64,000 nt of DNA from Bacteroidota bacterium (GTDB lineage: Bacteria > Bacteroidota > Bacteroidia > Chitinophagales > Chitinophagaceae), in NCBI GenBank assembly GCA_016868855.1, contig VGFP01000003.1, positions 217,948-281,947 of the forward strand. The letters are read 5' to 3'. Both the position numbers and the translations under genes were made by a program. Shown piece by piece: positions 28,422 through 38,075 of the stretch (its first letter is position 1; each line of letters begins with the position of its first letter). The notes beneath the pieces are model-generated. The model was not told where the DNA came from. It did no database searches and worked only from the letters and a program-made list of their open reading frames with translations.

Positions 28422-29969
28422 CTATTTCAAGTTATATGAGAGTCCGGAGGGAAGCACACGTGTTCTTCCATCTGGACCTTTGACCGTAATATCAGTAATA
28501 GCAACAAGTGCTCCTGGCTTGAGTTTATTGATCAGGTTTGCCGCCGGGCCTGCCCACCTTGGACCCTTGTTGTCGACAGGTGCATAATCAGGGATGTCTG
28601 AACTGAGTGCACCTACTCTGTAGCTAACAACTTCGAATGGCGCATCAAATTCTGAGTCCTCTAATTTCGCAATGATGCCTCCCATAGCTTTGAAGGAAGC
28701 TGAGGGAACCGTTCCAGGTCTTAAATTTCCAACATAGGCAGTAGGATTGGGAAGTTGTTTCACACGAAATCCAACCTTGCCAACGGATTTTCCATCAACC
28801 AAAATAGTAACCGTTTGATCTCCATATGAACCCGCAGCTGGTTTCACAATGTATTTACTGCCTCCAGCTTTTGTAATGGTTCCTGCTGAGAATTGTGCTG
28901 AAACCTTTTCACTACCTGCTCCTGCTGTAATGGTAAGCGGATTGTCAACCCCTATGTACAAGACATTCATCTTGTCGGCAGAAGCTGCCACGCCAGAAGG
29001 AACACCCACTGTATAATTTACTTTTTTTGAAACAGTTCTGTTTTCGCCTGTATTGGGATCAATGAAACTTACTGTTACATTCATTGATTTGGTTCCTGCA
29101 GCACCAACAGAAAATTTAGATTCAGCAACTCCGCTTGCATTGACTGAGATAGATCTGCCATCAATGGTTACAACCGGCTTTACATTCGAGTTGAAAGCAC
29201 CAAGTCCGGCAGTTACAATCATTTCCTCTCCAGGCATTAGATAATTGGAACTGGTACCTACCAATGGTTCAAATTTATCAAGCACCAGCTTTACGGATCC
29301 CACCTGATTGGCGCAGAATGCGGCAGCAATGTTTTCAGAATTTTTTACATCGTTTTGAAGCTTGCTTAGTATGGTAAGCGCTGCGATGGTTGGAGTCATG
29401 TGGAAATAACTGTTCACCCAATCAGTTACTTTATCACCTGTCAATGTATTTCCTGCATTTGATTTTGGGATATCCAGGTTGAGTGGGAGTTTGGATCCAA
29501 CCTGTTTTGCCATATCATTGTCAATTGCGAGCAACTTCACTTTGAATTCACCAAGTGCCTGATACAATGCTGGTCCGAAGCCTTTGTTGGTGAAGTACCT
29601 GGTTGGAGCCTCAATATCATCCTCTTTGAAAACACCGGTTGACTTATCCAAATCAGATTCCTCTTTCAGTCCCAGTTTGTACCCTTCAATTTTATTGTAC
29701 ACATCATCGGCCAATACCCTGATCTGATCAGCCTTGGGTTTCCAAATCGCTGCCTTTTCAGAAGTCTTGGGATCTTTCAGCATCTCCTCAAAGTTGGAGT
29801 ATATGGATTTGTTTGATTCATTCAATACGTTGTTGGATCCACTCAAACTGAATTCAACTACTTTGAATGCATTTAATATTTCAGCAGACACGTTCAATGC
29901 AAGAAGGGCAGTCAACACCAAGTACATGATGTTGATCATTTTCTGCCTGGGATCCTTGGGTAGTGCCAT
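28422..29969 (-). CDS. gldM: Gliding motility / type IX secretion protein GldM
   Basis: GldM (PorM) is the rod of the proton-driven motor that powers type IX secretion and gliding; it spans the periplasm and joins GldL to the GldK/N ring. The 515-residue product opens with the family motif LPKDPRQKMINIMYLVLTALLALNVS, a single membrane helix, followed by a helical D1 domain and beta-rich D2-D4 domains (VTIDGRSISVNASG, YVGNLRPGTVPSASF). It ends ITDITVKGPDGRTRVLPS. Length is typical. It lies 37 bases downstream of gldL on the same strand. Confidence 0.96.
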   Translation of the reverse strand: MALPKDPRQKMINIMYLVLTALLALNVSAEILNAFKVVEFSLSGSNNVLNESNKSIYSNFEEMLKDPKTSEKAAIWKPKADQIRVLADDVYNKIEGYKLGLKEESDLDKSTGVFKEDDIEAPTRYFTNKGFGPALYQALGEFKVKLLAIDNDMAKQVGSKLPLNLDIPKSNAGNTLTGDKVTDWVNSYFHMTPTIAALTILSKLQNDVKNSENIAAAFCANQVGSVKLVLDKFEPLVGTSSNYLMPGEEMIVTAGLGAFNSNVKPVVTIDGRSISVNASGVAESKFSVGAAGTKSMNVTVSFIDPNTGENRTVSKKVNYTVGVPSGVAASADKMNVLYIGVDNPLTITAGAGSEKVSAQFSAGTITKAGGSKYIVKPAAGSYGDQTVTILVDGKSVGKVGFRVKQLPNPTAYVGNLRPGTVPSASFKAMGGIIAKLEDSEFDAPFEVVSYRVGALSSDIPDYAPVDNKGPRWAGPAANLINKLKPGALVAITDITVKGPDGRTRVLPSGLSYNLK

Positions 29970-30006
29970 ATTCTATGTTGAGTAATTCTTTAAATGATTG
30001 ATTGGA

Positions 30007-30762
30007 TTAACCACGTGCTTGCATCGCAGACAGCATGTTTCCATAAATGCTGTTCAAGCTACTCAGGTTCTTTGCAAGCAATGCAATTTGCTCCTGTGTT
30101 TTCTTGGCATCCCCAGCGCCGTCTGAAAGTGATTGGCTGGCCTTGGACAGGTTCTCATAAAATGCCCCCATCATTTTTAGATGATTGGACATATCACTGA
30201 TTTCAGATTCGTATACTTTATTGAGTGAAGCAAGATTCTTGTTCAACACAGACATTTGCTCATGAAAAGCCTTGGAACTGTCGGCGGCCGCATTGAATTG
30301 CTGAAGTGACTGAGCAGTATGTGTATAGGCATCTTTCAAACCAACCAACGCATTTGAAGCCTCATTGGTTTTGTTGGTAAAGTTGTTAGATGCAGCTGCC
30401 ATATCACCTACAGAAGCCAAGCCGGCAATGGTGGTATTGAGTTTTGAAAAACTTTCATTGAGTTTTTTCAGGTGTTCAGGATTGATTTCTTTCTCAATCA
30501 ATTTTTTGATTTCGTCGTTTGCAGGACTGCTATCGGCATTTTTCTTCAAGGCCTCAGCAACCTCAGCCATTTCATTTCCTGCTGGAGGAAGAAAAGCATA
30601 CAAGAGGAAGATGGCAGCTTCTGTGAGCAAACCGACAGTCAACATAAAATCAGCATATGACTTGTGCAGGAGTTTAGCCCATGCGCCAAAAATTACAACC
30701 GCCGCACCTGCGCTGACAATCGTATTTACCGTTTTTTCAAGTTTTTTTGATTGAAGAGCCAT
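30007..30762 (-). CDS. gldL: Gliding motility / type IX secretion protein GldL
   Basis: GldL is the inner-membrane proton channel of the type IX motor. The 251-residue protein has two N-terminal membrane helices (about 12-30 and 36-56: TIVSAGAAVVIFGAWAKLLH and ADFMLTVGLLTEAAIFLLYAF), including the conserved glutamate in the second helix (LLTEA) thought to carry protons. A long cytoplasmic coiled-coil tail follows, rich in LNSLNS-type heptads. It is the second gene in the cluster, 24 bases after gldK. Family assignment rests on sequence and gene order. Confidence 0.95.
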   Translation of the reverse strand: MALQSKKLEKTVNTIVSAGAAVVIFGAWAKLLHKSYADFMLTVGLLTEAAIFLLYAFLPPAGNEMAEVAEALKKNADSSPANDEIKKLIEKEINPEHLKKLNESFSKLNTTIAGLASVGDMAAASNNFTNKTNEASNALVGLKDAYTHTAQSLQQFNAAADSSKAFHEQMSVLNKNLASLNKVYESEISDMSNHLKMMGAFYENLSKASQSLSDGAGDAKKTQEQIALLAKNLSSLNSIYGNMLSAMQARG

Positions 30763-30786
30763 GTAAGAGATTTTAAAATGTTTGAA

Positions 30787-32070
30787 TTATTTCTTGGCCA
30801 TTGGCGGAAGATCGATGACACAACGGAAGCCGATGTATGACTTGGCGGTGTCTTGGTATTCGTATGCACGGGTACTGTTCTGAAGAAAATATCCGATGTC
30901 TTTCCAACTACCACCTCTTACAACTTTTCTTTTCATGCGCGGTGGATCTGAATCGAGTGCGTTGTAACGGACATCAGGATTCATGTCATGCTGAAAATTA
31001 TAAGCGCCTTCATAGTACAATGAAGAGGTCCACTCAGCCACATTGCCTGCCATGTTATACAATCCAAAATCATTCGGCCAATAAGCATCTGCCCTTACTG
31101 TGTAAAGTCCACCATCCTCAGGATAATTACCTCTTCCAGGTTTGAAGTTGGCCAGCAAACATCCTTTTTTATTTCTCAGATAAGGTCCGCCCCATGGATA
31201 GGGCACCTGAGAACGTCCGCCTCTTGCTGCATATTCCCATTGAGCTTCTGTAGGCAATCTGAAATCAGACTCCTGAACACGGCCCTTGGATTCAAGAAAA
31301 GAGTTTAAATACTGTGAACGCCAGGAACAAAATGCATTTGCCTGTTTCCAACTAACACCCACAACAGGGTAATTACCGTAAGCAGGATGTGAAAAGTATT
31401 TCTTGGCATATGGTTCATTGTATGAATAGCTGAAATCACGAATCCATACCAATGTATCTGGATAAATAGGGGTACTGTCCCTCTGGATAAAGCTTCCCCT
31501 GGGCATATTTGCATTTTCGCGCCTCGCAGCCTCTTTTAGATCGAATGATTCAATCCTGTACTGCAGCTTTCTGACATCCAATTCTTTTCTGCCGTTGATG
31601 CGGTTGTCAGGTGTGATGATCATGGCACTCAACTGTTCCTGCATCTTGGGATCGTTCCATTTGATGGTTCTGACTTTGACCCAATCAACATAACTAGATC
31701 CATCAGGAGACTGCTTGGTATAATTCAGCACAGTTGCTGCTATGGAATCTCTTACCCAAAAAACGAATTGACGATACTCGTTGTTGGTAATTTCAGTGGC
31801 ATCCATCCAAAAATCATTCATTGAAACCTGCTTGTTTTTGGAGGTATATGACGCACTGATGTCTTCGTCAGAAGGGCCCATGTGGAATGTACCAGCGGGA
31901 ATGTAGACCATACCATAAGGCTTGGTGAAAATATATTTTCCACCTATTTCTGCGCCTTTCACCTGACCATCGCTGATAGCGGTTTTTTTCGATTTGACTA
32001 AGTTGCCGCAACCGGTCATGAACACCAACAAGATCAGACCAGTGGAAAAATGAAGCAGAATGCCTTTCAT
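30787..32070 (-). CDS. gldK: Gliding motility / type IX secretion lipoprotein GldK
   Basis: GldK (PorK) is an outer-membrane lipoprotein that forms a ring with GldN. The 427-residue product has a lipoprotein signal (lipobox MTGC, then GNLVKS) and a formylglycine-generating-enzyme (SUMF1) fold: GMVYIPAGTFHMGPS, NNEYRQFVFWVRD, PVVGVSWKQANAFCSWRS, DFRLPTEAQWEYAARGG and VRGGSWKD. GldK is thought to use this fold structurally, not as an enzyme. The ATG at 32070 begins a sound signal peptide, so it is preferred to the earlier one at 32094. The gene heads the gldKLMN cluster; gldJ is not nearby. Confidence 0.95.
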   Translation of the reverse strand: MKGILLHFSTGLILLVFMTGCGNLVKSKKTAISDGQVKGAEIGGKYIFTKPYGMVYIPAGTFHMGPSDEDISASYTSKNKQVSMNDFWMDATEITNNEYRQFVFWVRDSIAATVLNYTKQSPDGSSYVDWVKVRTIKWNDPKMQEQLSAMIITPDNRINGRKELDVRKLQYRIESFDLKEAARRENANMPRGSFIQRDSTPIYPDTLVWIRDFSYSYNEPYAKKYFSHPAYGNYPVVGVSWKQANAFCSWRSQYLNSFLESKGRVQESDFRLPTEAQWEYAARGGRSQVPYPWGGPYLRNKKGCLLANFKPGRGNYPEDGGLYTVRADAYWPNDFGLYNMAGNVAEWTSSLYYEGAYNFQHDMNPDVRYNALDSDPPRMKRKVVRGGSWKDIGYFLQNSTRAYEYQDTAKSYIGFRCVIDLPPMAKK

Positions 32071-32099
32071 CTTGATTTCCAATTTAGTAAGCATAAGGA

Positions 32100-32107
32100 C
32101 AAATATA
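32100..32107 (-). promoter_or_regulatory. Putative -7 promoter element of gldKLMN
   Basis: TATATTTG on the minus strand matches TAnnTTTG, about 30 bases before the gldK ATG at 32070. The -33 region is not recognisable. The rest of the 150-base gap up to 32220 is AT-rich and shows nothing else. Confidence 0.45.
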
Positions 32108-32220
32108 TACCAATTTACAGTATGTAATTTTTACGTATTCAGTTAATAATGAAAATTTTAACAAGGCTAAAACATCCTGTTCCATTCCGAAAAAAACGAG
32201 GATTTTGTTCCAATATTGTC

Positions 32221-34293
32221 CTAAACTGGAAAGGATTTTGTTAACAAAAGCTTAAGAGCATCTTCTACAGCATAGACCGGTGGACTGCATGCATAGTTCT
32301 GACAGACATGAAATTGCGTTTGTTCAAGCACAGGCCTGTTGTTCAAGAGGGGGATTTGGTCGGTCTGCTCCTCGCCTATCACAACAACTTTATTGGGGAC
32401 AAAGCACTGGAAAAGTCCAATCGATGCAGCCAAGGCATGCTTGCCAACCACTACCAATTCCCCTATTCCTTGGTTCAACTCCAAATACACATTGGCCCAT
32501 TTGCCAAAAGAACTTGGGTATTTAACGATAAGAGGTTCGACACCTTTCAGCATCATCAATGCCCTGTTTTTCCAATTGGATTGGTCAAATATGATACCCA
32601 GCCTGTAAAGATTCCATGCCATGACGCTGTTTCCACTGGGAATGGCTCCATCATACAAATCAACCTTTCTCACCATGACTTCATTTTGATCCTTCGGACT
32701 GAAATAGAAATAAACTTTCTCATCATCGCTGAAGTGATCAATTACATACTGGCTAATCTCAAATGCAAGAAGAAGATCCTTTGATGAAGCAGTTGACTCA
32801 TGCAGCAGGATCAGGGATTGTATCAAATAGGCAAGGTCATCCAGAAAAGCAGGAAATTTTGCAACATCGTTTTTAAAAGTATGCTTCCATTGACCCTTTC
32901 CACTGTCAAAAAATGAGTGAAGCAGAAATGATATATTTTTTACGGCAAGTTCTTTCCAATCTGACCGTTGAAATACTTTAGCGGCCTGCAGCAAAGCAGT
33001 TGCGAGCAATGCATTCCAGCCTAGGATGATCTTGTCATCCAATACGGGTCTCACGCGACCAGATCTTGTCTTCAACAACTGCTGTTTTGCTCTTGATATG
33101 ATTTCATGGGCTTGATCAATGAGAAGCTGATGTTTTTTTGCCCATTCATTCGCAGATAACTTGGTGTATAAAATATTGCTGTGCTCCCAATTTCCCGATG
33201 CTTCCACACTGAAATAATCTCCTAGTATATGTGCATGTTCTCCTACCATTGCATCGAATTCATCTTTGTTCCATATGTAATATTTTCCTTCTACACCCTC
33301 GCTGTCTGCATCCAATGCCGCATAGAACCCACCACTTTGATCCAGCAACTCACGTTTCAAAAAATCAATGGTCTCTTCAAGGTTGACCCTGATTTCTGCA
33401 TCTTGCGTCAACTGAAATGCCTCTGTCATTGCCAACAGCAACAAGGCATTGTCGTATGCCATTTTCTCAAAATGAGGAACCTTCCATTGTCCATCTGTAG
33501 CATACCGACAAAATCCACCTCCCACATGATCATAAATGCCTCCACGCATCATCTTTTTCAAACTCAACATGGCTTGTTCAAGTGACTCATTATTGTTAAA
33601 AAAATGATGGTATCTGAGTAAATATTGAATGGAAAATGTTTGGGGAAATTTAGGCGCATGTCCGAATCCGCCATCAACACGATCAGCTATTGACATGAGC
33701 TGATGAAATATTTTTTCTACTTGAAGGTTAGGAAACATTTCACTTGCAGGCAATGCAAGGTCAAAAGCTCCGCTCATGACAACCTTATTGGCTTTCTGTA
33801 AATGCTCCAATAAGTTATTGGCCTGTGTCTCTATTTCTGCTCTCCGCTTTACAAAAGCATCCTGCAGCTGCACCAACAGTTCTTTCCATGCAATGCGCTG
33901 AGGGATTGATTGGGGCGGGAAATAAGTGCCCCCATAAAATGGCTTCCCATCGGGTGTTAGAAACATATTCAAAGGCCAACCCCCTTGTCCGGAAACTGAT
34001 TGCAAGGCATCCATGAAAAAATGATCAAGGTCTGGACGCTCCTCCCTGTCAACTTTGATGCACACAAAATACCTGTTCATCAACAATGCAGTAGCAGGAT
34101 CCTCAAAACTCTCTTTCTCCATGACATGACACCAATGACATGCAGAATAACCAATGCTAACGAGCAGGAGCTTATCCTCTTCCCGGGCTTTTTGCAATGC
34201 CTCATCGCCCCATGGATACCAATCAACGGGATTGTAAGCGTGCTGGAGCAGATAGGGGCTGGATTCTTTGACCAACCTGTTGGGGGTATGCAT
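32221..34293 (-). CDS. DUF255 thioredoxin-like / glycosidase-fold protein (YyaL type)
   Basis: The 690-residue protein belongs to the widespread family of E. coli-absent YyaL and human SPATA20. It has an N-terminal thioredoxin-like domain with the motif [10 protein letters not shown] (C52 and C55) and a C-terminal six-hairpin alpha/alpha-barrel related to cellobiose epimerases ([40 protein letters not shown]). No signal peptide is present, so it is cytoplasmic. Its biochemical role is not established; a redox or sugar function has been suggested for the family. It starts 2 bases after the T tract of the hemD terminator, so it has its own promoter or depends on read-through. Confidence 0.9.
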   Translation of the reverse strand: MHTPNRLVKESSPYLLQHAYNPVDWYPWGDEALQKAREEDKLLLVSIGYSACHWCHVMEKESFEDPATALLMNRYFVCIKVDREERPDLDHFFMDALQSVSGQGGWPLNMFLTPDGKPFYGGTYFPPQSIPQRIAWKELLVQLQDAFVKRRAEIETQANNLLEHLQKANKVVMSGAFDLALPASEMFPNLQVEKIFHQLMSIADRVDGGFGHAPKFPQTFSIQYLLRYHHFFNNNESLEQAMLSLKKMMRGGIYDHVGGGFCRYATDGQWKVPHFEKMAYDNALLLLAMTEAFQLTQDAEIRVNLEETIDFLKRELLDQSGGFYAALDADSEGVEGKYYIWNKDEFDAMVGEHAHILGDYFSVEASGNWEHSNILYTKLSANEWAKKHQLLIDQAHEIISRAKQQLLKTRSGRVRPVLDDKIILGWNALLATALLQAAKVFQRSDWKELAVKNISFLLHSFFDSGKGQWKHTFKNDVAKFPAFLDDLAYLIQSLILLHESTASSKDLLLAFEISQYVIDHFSDDEKVYFYFSPKDQNEVMVRKVDLYDGAIPSGNSVMAWNLYRLGIIFDQSNWKNRALMMLKGVEPLIVKYPSSFGKWANVYLELNQGIGELVVVGKHALAASIGLFQCFVPNKVVVIGEEQTDQIPLLNNRPVLEQTQFHVCQNYACSPPVYAVEDALKLLLTKSFPV

Positions 34294-34295
34294 GA

Positions 34296-34322
34296 TAAAA
34301 AAGAACCCCGAATGTTTCGGGG
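34296..34322 (-). terminator. Intrinsic terminator of hemD
   Basis: On the minus strand CCCCGAA and TTCGGGG form a 7-base stem with a 3-base loop, followed by TTCTTTTTTA. It ends the hemD message and stops just before the DUF255 start codon at 34293. Confidence 0.8.
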
Positions 34323-34329
34323 ATTGAAT

Positions 34330-35130
34330 TTATTTGGATGCTTTTGATTCTTTTAGAAATTTCTCAAGTGCGGCTACCATGGAAGGTACTTCCGGCTCTG
34401 GAGCCTTGACCTGCAGATTCAATCCAGCATCTTGGATGGATTTGGATGTGTTGTTGCCAAATGCACCAAGCAATGTGCCGTTTTGGTGAAAATCAGGAAA
34501 GTTTTCAAGCAGACTCTTTACGCCGCTGGGAGTGAAAAAGCAAATCATGTCAAAGTCATGAATGGCAATTTTAGATTTCACATCGCTGCTGATCGTACGG
34601 TACATATAAGGAGTGGCGTATTCACAATTGTGTGACCTCAACCAGTTTACGATTTCATTGTCCTGCTGATTTTCAGAACAAGGATACATGAATTTTTCAT
34701 TCTCCTTGTGCTTGTTGATGACATCAAATAAGCCCTTGTTTGTTCCGTCAGCACTGAAAAAAACCTTGCGCTTTCTATAGAGAATAAACTTCTGCAGGTA
34801 GAGTGCTACAGCCTCACTGATGCAAAAATATTTGGTATCCTGGGAGACGGTCAACTTCATCTCCTCACAAATGCGGAAAAAATGATCAATAGCATTTTTA
34901 CTCGTGAGAATGATGGCAGAATAATTTCCGATCTCTATTTTTTGTTTTCTGAATTCCTTGCATGGAATTCCCTCAAGCTGAATGAAAGGCAGGAAGTCCA
35001 ACTGAACATTGTACTTGCTGGCAATTTCAAAATAGGGTGACTTTGGAGATTCTGGCTTGGGCTGGGTAATGAGGATTTTTTTTACGGCTTTCATGGGACC
35101 GCTTACTGATTTCTTACCGTTGTTTGTCAT
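34330..35130 (-). CDS. hemD: Uroporphyrinogen-III synthase
   Basis: HemD closes and inverts the tetrapyrrole ring on the way to haem and cobalamin. The 266-residue protein has the bilobed HemD pattern: a first lobe beginning KKILITQPKPESPKSPYF, then NYSAIILTSKNAIDHFF, and a second lobe with KFMYPCSENQ and MICFFTPSGVKSLLENFP. Sequence conservation in this family is low, but the SKNA and TPSGV signatures are convincing. ATG 35130 is chosen because a TAAATTTG element covers the upstream GTG at 35151. The DUF4271 gene upstream is a frequent neighbour of hemD in Bacteroidota as I recall it. Confidence 0.88.
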   Translation of the reverse strand: MTNNGKKSVSGPMKAVKKILITQPKPESPKSPYFEIASKYNVQLDFLPFIQLEGIPCKEFRKQKIEIGNYSAIILTSKNAIDHFFRICEEMKLTVSQDTKYFCISEAVALYLQKFILYRKRKVFFSADGTNKGLFDVINKHKENEKFMYPCSENQQDNEIVNWLRSHNCEYATPYMYRTISSDVKSKIAIHDFDMICFFTPSGVKSLLENFPDFHQNGTLLGAFGNNTSKSIQDAGLNLQVKAPEPEVPSMVAALEKFLKESKASK

Positions 35131-35150
35131 ACCCACAATCAAATAATGCA

Positions 35151-35158
35151 CAAATTTA
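35151..35158 (-). promoter_or_regulatory. Putative -7 promoter element of hemD
   Basis: TAAATTTG on the minus strand matches TAnnTTTG, 20 bases before the ATG at 35130, and overlaps the longer in-frame GTG start, which it argues against. The remaining gap to the DUF4271 gene (35159-35270) is AT-rich with no clear hairpin. Confidence 0.45.
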
Positions 35159-35270
35159 CAAAAAAAATACAGCGCACATCTACTCCAATAGGTTCTTAAC
35201 TAAAAATTTTTGGGTCTGTGGAAATTTTTTTTAAGAAAATTAAACAAGAAATCTATAGGGTAAAGGTTCG

Positions 35271-36209
35271 CTAAAGTGCGCCCCCAGTAAGCAGGAATAT
35301 AGACTGAAATGCAAATTTTACAAGCATGGCTGTAGGTAGAATTTCCACAGAAATGAATGCAAGTAAGATATTGAAGTTGCCGGCTTTGGTTTGCAAGCTA
35401 AAAATACGGAACGCATTGATAATGCGGATCAGAAAAAGGAGTCCTATGAGGTACAAAACCACATTGAAAATTTCACCATAACTCCTCTTTCCGCTGAAAG
35501 CCATGACGAATGATGCAACCAGCATTAAGACGCCTACAATCTTATTGTTGAGGAAAACCATAAAACTATACTGTTCGAATACGTCTTTTTGATTAAATAT
35601 CCATCCCAAAAACTGCAGAAAGAAATATTTAAAAATGTAGACGAACGCAACAATCATCATAATGAAAGACATGACCTGCCATCTATCCATACCTGCGAGG
35701 CTGTAATTGCTGCCGCGACCGAAAAAAACAAAGAAGCCTGCCGAAAGTACAAAGAGAATATTCAGCAAAAAAGATGGGAGACTCCACATCATCATGGCAT
35801 CTTTTTTTTGCCTCAAAATAAATCCCTGGTTGAAATAAACCAGAAATACTTTATCAAAGTACTCTCGCCAAAAATTTCTGATCAACCCCAACAATAAAAA
35901 AAGTGCAGCAAAACTGTAAAATATCCACTCAAGGTATACTCTTGCTCGCTTGCTGACAGTTGGACCAACAGCTTTTTTTGTAAGGGAGAATGTTTTACCT
36001 TCTGACAAATAGGCCTGCACCCAATCGCCATATGCCAATTGAGCGGAACGCTCTAACTTAAAAGCATTGAGTTCCTCTGCAGATAATGGCTTGTGATTCA
36101 AAATGAATGCTTTGCTTGCAGAATCTGTTTCCACCAATGAACTATCCTGAGCAAAAGAGGAAGTAGCCCAGAGTAGAAACAGAAAATACAATGAAAGGAT
36201 TCTGATCAT
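35271..36209 (-). CDS. DUF4271 membrane protein
   Basis: A 312-residue membrane protein with a signal-like N-terminus (LYFLFLLWATSSFAQDSS), a soluble segment of about 90 residues, and about six membrane helices between residues 95 and 310 (for instance FYSFAALFLLLGLIRNF and VLMLVASFVMAFSG). The ends and gene order beside hemD fit DUF4271, a Bacteroidota family of unknown function. A link to haem synthesis or envelope assembly is only suggested by position. The gene also follows the interrupted BamA-like gene on the same strand by 32 bases. Confidence 0.8.
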   Translation of the reverse strand: MIRILSLYFLFLLWATSSFAQDSSLVETDSASKAFILNHKPLSAEELNAFKLERSAQLAYGDWVQAYLSEGKTFSLTKKAVGPTVSKRARVYLEWIFYSFAALFLLLGLIRNFWREYFDKVFLVYFNQGFILRQKKDAMMMWSLPSFLLNILFVLSAGFFVFFGRGSNYSLAGMDRWQVMSFIMMIVAFVYIFKYFFLQFLGWIFNQKDVFEQYSFMVFLNNKIVGVLMLVASFVMAFSGKRSYGEIFNVVLYLIGLLFLIRIINAFRIFSLQTKAGNFNILLAFISVEILPTAMLVKFAFQSIFLLTGGAL

Positions 36210-36241
36210 GACATGTAAAATTAATCCTTTCGGCCTGCATA

Positions 36242-38038
36242 CTAAAACATTGTAGAGAATCCAACATGAATCTTTGATGTCTTGACACCAAATGCCTGCT
36301 GCTCGGTTTTTCCCAGCGCATATGCCAACGTAAACAGTCCCGTTTTTGTCATAACATTCAATCCCAATCCTGCTCCCAAAAATTGGCTGTTCTCTTTTTT
36401 ATCCATGATGCTTTTCTGTACAAGTGCCATGTCGATGAACCCGAAAATATTTGAACTCCTATCCAGTAAATATCGGTATTCCAAGGATCCGATTGCATAA
36501 GAGGAAGCAAAGATGCTCTCCTCATCAAATCCCCTTTAGCTTTTGATGCCTCCAATTTGGTACAATTCATTGAGAAACAATTGTCGTCCATACATCCCTG
36601 CGGCATGGAGGGATGTCTTCAAGGTGGAATATCGTCCCAATGGATTGAACCGATCCACTTTCATCAAAAAACTAGACTGAACCGATCTCAATGAAATGGC
36701 ATCATATAATTTACTGTAATCAAAACCATTCCCGTTCAAATCCTGTTGGATGGATAAAATTGCCTCCTGCTTTCTGATTTTTTTCAATCCAGAGCTGATT
36801 GAGATACTCCATGCTGTTCCTTTGGTTGGATTCCATCGATCATTGGTTCCTCTACCCACCCACTCCAGTGCCAATTGGGTATTGCTGAGATCGAGAAATG
36901 ACTGCAAGTTCCGCGATTGCTTGATCAATTGCGTGTCAACATACAATACATTGCTGATATATTGTTTCAATTGAAATTTGATCATCTGCCGTTGATCCAA
37001 TGCATACTGCAATCCAAGGGTTGACAGGAGATTGATATAACTGGAATCTTTTTTCAATAAATTGAAATCAAATGCGAGTCCGATATTCGAGTTCAATAAA
37101 AAAGGCTTCTCAACATACAAATGCAATCGGGGTGATTGGATTTGCAATTGTTGCCAATTCAATAAAATCTGTTCTCCGTTTCCAAAAGCATTGTTCAACT
37201 CCATATTGCCATCACCGGTGAACTGAGCCTTACCTCCGAGCAAGGAATTGGAAGGCATGAGTCCAAGGAGCAAATCAAACCGGTTGCTGCGCTGTGGCTT
37301 TAGATAAAGATTCAAGGTTGATCCCGATCCATACAAACTGAGGTCCCACGGCTTGTACTCTTGCAAATAACCCAAATCCTCCAAACGCTTGGAAACCGAT
37401 GCCAATAAACTTTTTTTATAAAGCTGTTGGGGTTGGATACCCAAGTAGCGACTCAAAAAAACAGGATTGATATGCATCTTTGAATCGATCCGGATGCTGT
37501 CAATTTGATAGCGTGGACCCGCATCAATTTTCAATACCGCATGCAATTGCTGATTGGTCCAATAACTGCTGTCAAACCTCACGCTTGCAAAGGGATGCCC
37601 ACTTTCTTCTAAATGGTCCAGTAATTGTTGCGAGAGATCCGTCAAATCGGATGGCTTCATGATTTTACCGACCGAAGGAAGCAGAAGATTCCATTTCAAC
37701 GGCAAAATTGCTTTCTCGCTTAGACCTATTTTCAATTCCCCCCAAGCATATTGTTCTCCCAGAAAAATATATGCGATGTATTTCTTTTCAGCTTGTACAA
37801 GTGAATCAACCGAAGCCGCCAAATAACCCTTTGACCACAAAACTGATAAACAATCTTTGCTTAGATACTGATCCAATAATTGTTTGCTCGAAAATTCTGA
37901 TGGTGACTTTATCAGCTCTTTCAAGGCTTCATTACCTTTGTCAACGCAAACAACCTGCAATCCAATTTTCTCTTGTGCATGAAGCACATGAGAAAAAAAG
38001 CAAATGGCCAAGCATATTGTTTGTATCCGTTTCAACAT
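36242..38038 (-). pseudogene. BamA/TamA-like outer-membrane protein interrupted by one in-frame stop
   Basis: The reading frame encodes a signal peptide (CLAICFFSHVLHAQ), POTRA-like domains (GPRYQIDSIRIDSKMHINPVF; VSKRLEDLGYLQEY) and a surface-antigen barrel, 598 codons in all. At 36536-36538 a TAA stop falls inside the most conserved Omp85 motif: before it IGGIKS, after it RGFDEESIF, where a leucine codon is expected. The frame is the same on both sides, and the protein then continues to a normal barrel end (KIHVGFSTMF) at 36242. A single T-to-A change from TTA explains it. Either it is a recent pseudogene, a sequencing error, or a read-through product. Barrel strands are incomplete in the 500-residue truncated form. 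Confidence 0.85.
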
Positions 38039-38046
38039 CCGTCATA

Positions 38047-38054
38047 CAAATCTA
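38047..38054 (-). promoter_or_regulatory. Putative -7 promoter element of the BamA-like gene
   Basis: TAGATTTG on the minus strand matches TAnnTTTG, 8 bases before the ATG at 38038, so the message would be almost leaderless. It lies in the 37-base gap shared with divergent hemW. Confidence 0.5.
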
Positions 38055-38075
38055 CACGCTTCATCCTTACGCAAC

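Noticed and set aside
36242..36606. A frameshift in the BamA-like gene
   Set aside because: Codons before and after the break are in the same frame, 294 bases apart in multiples of three, so a single nonsense codon explains it better.
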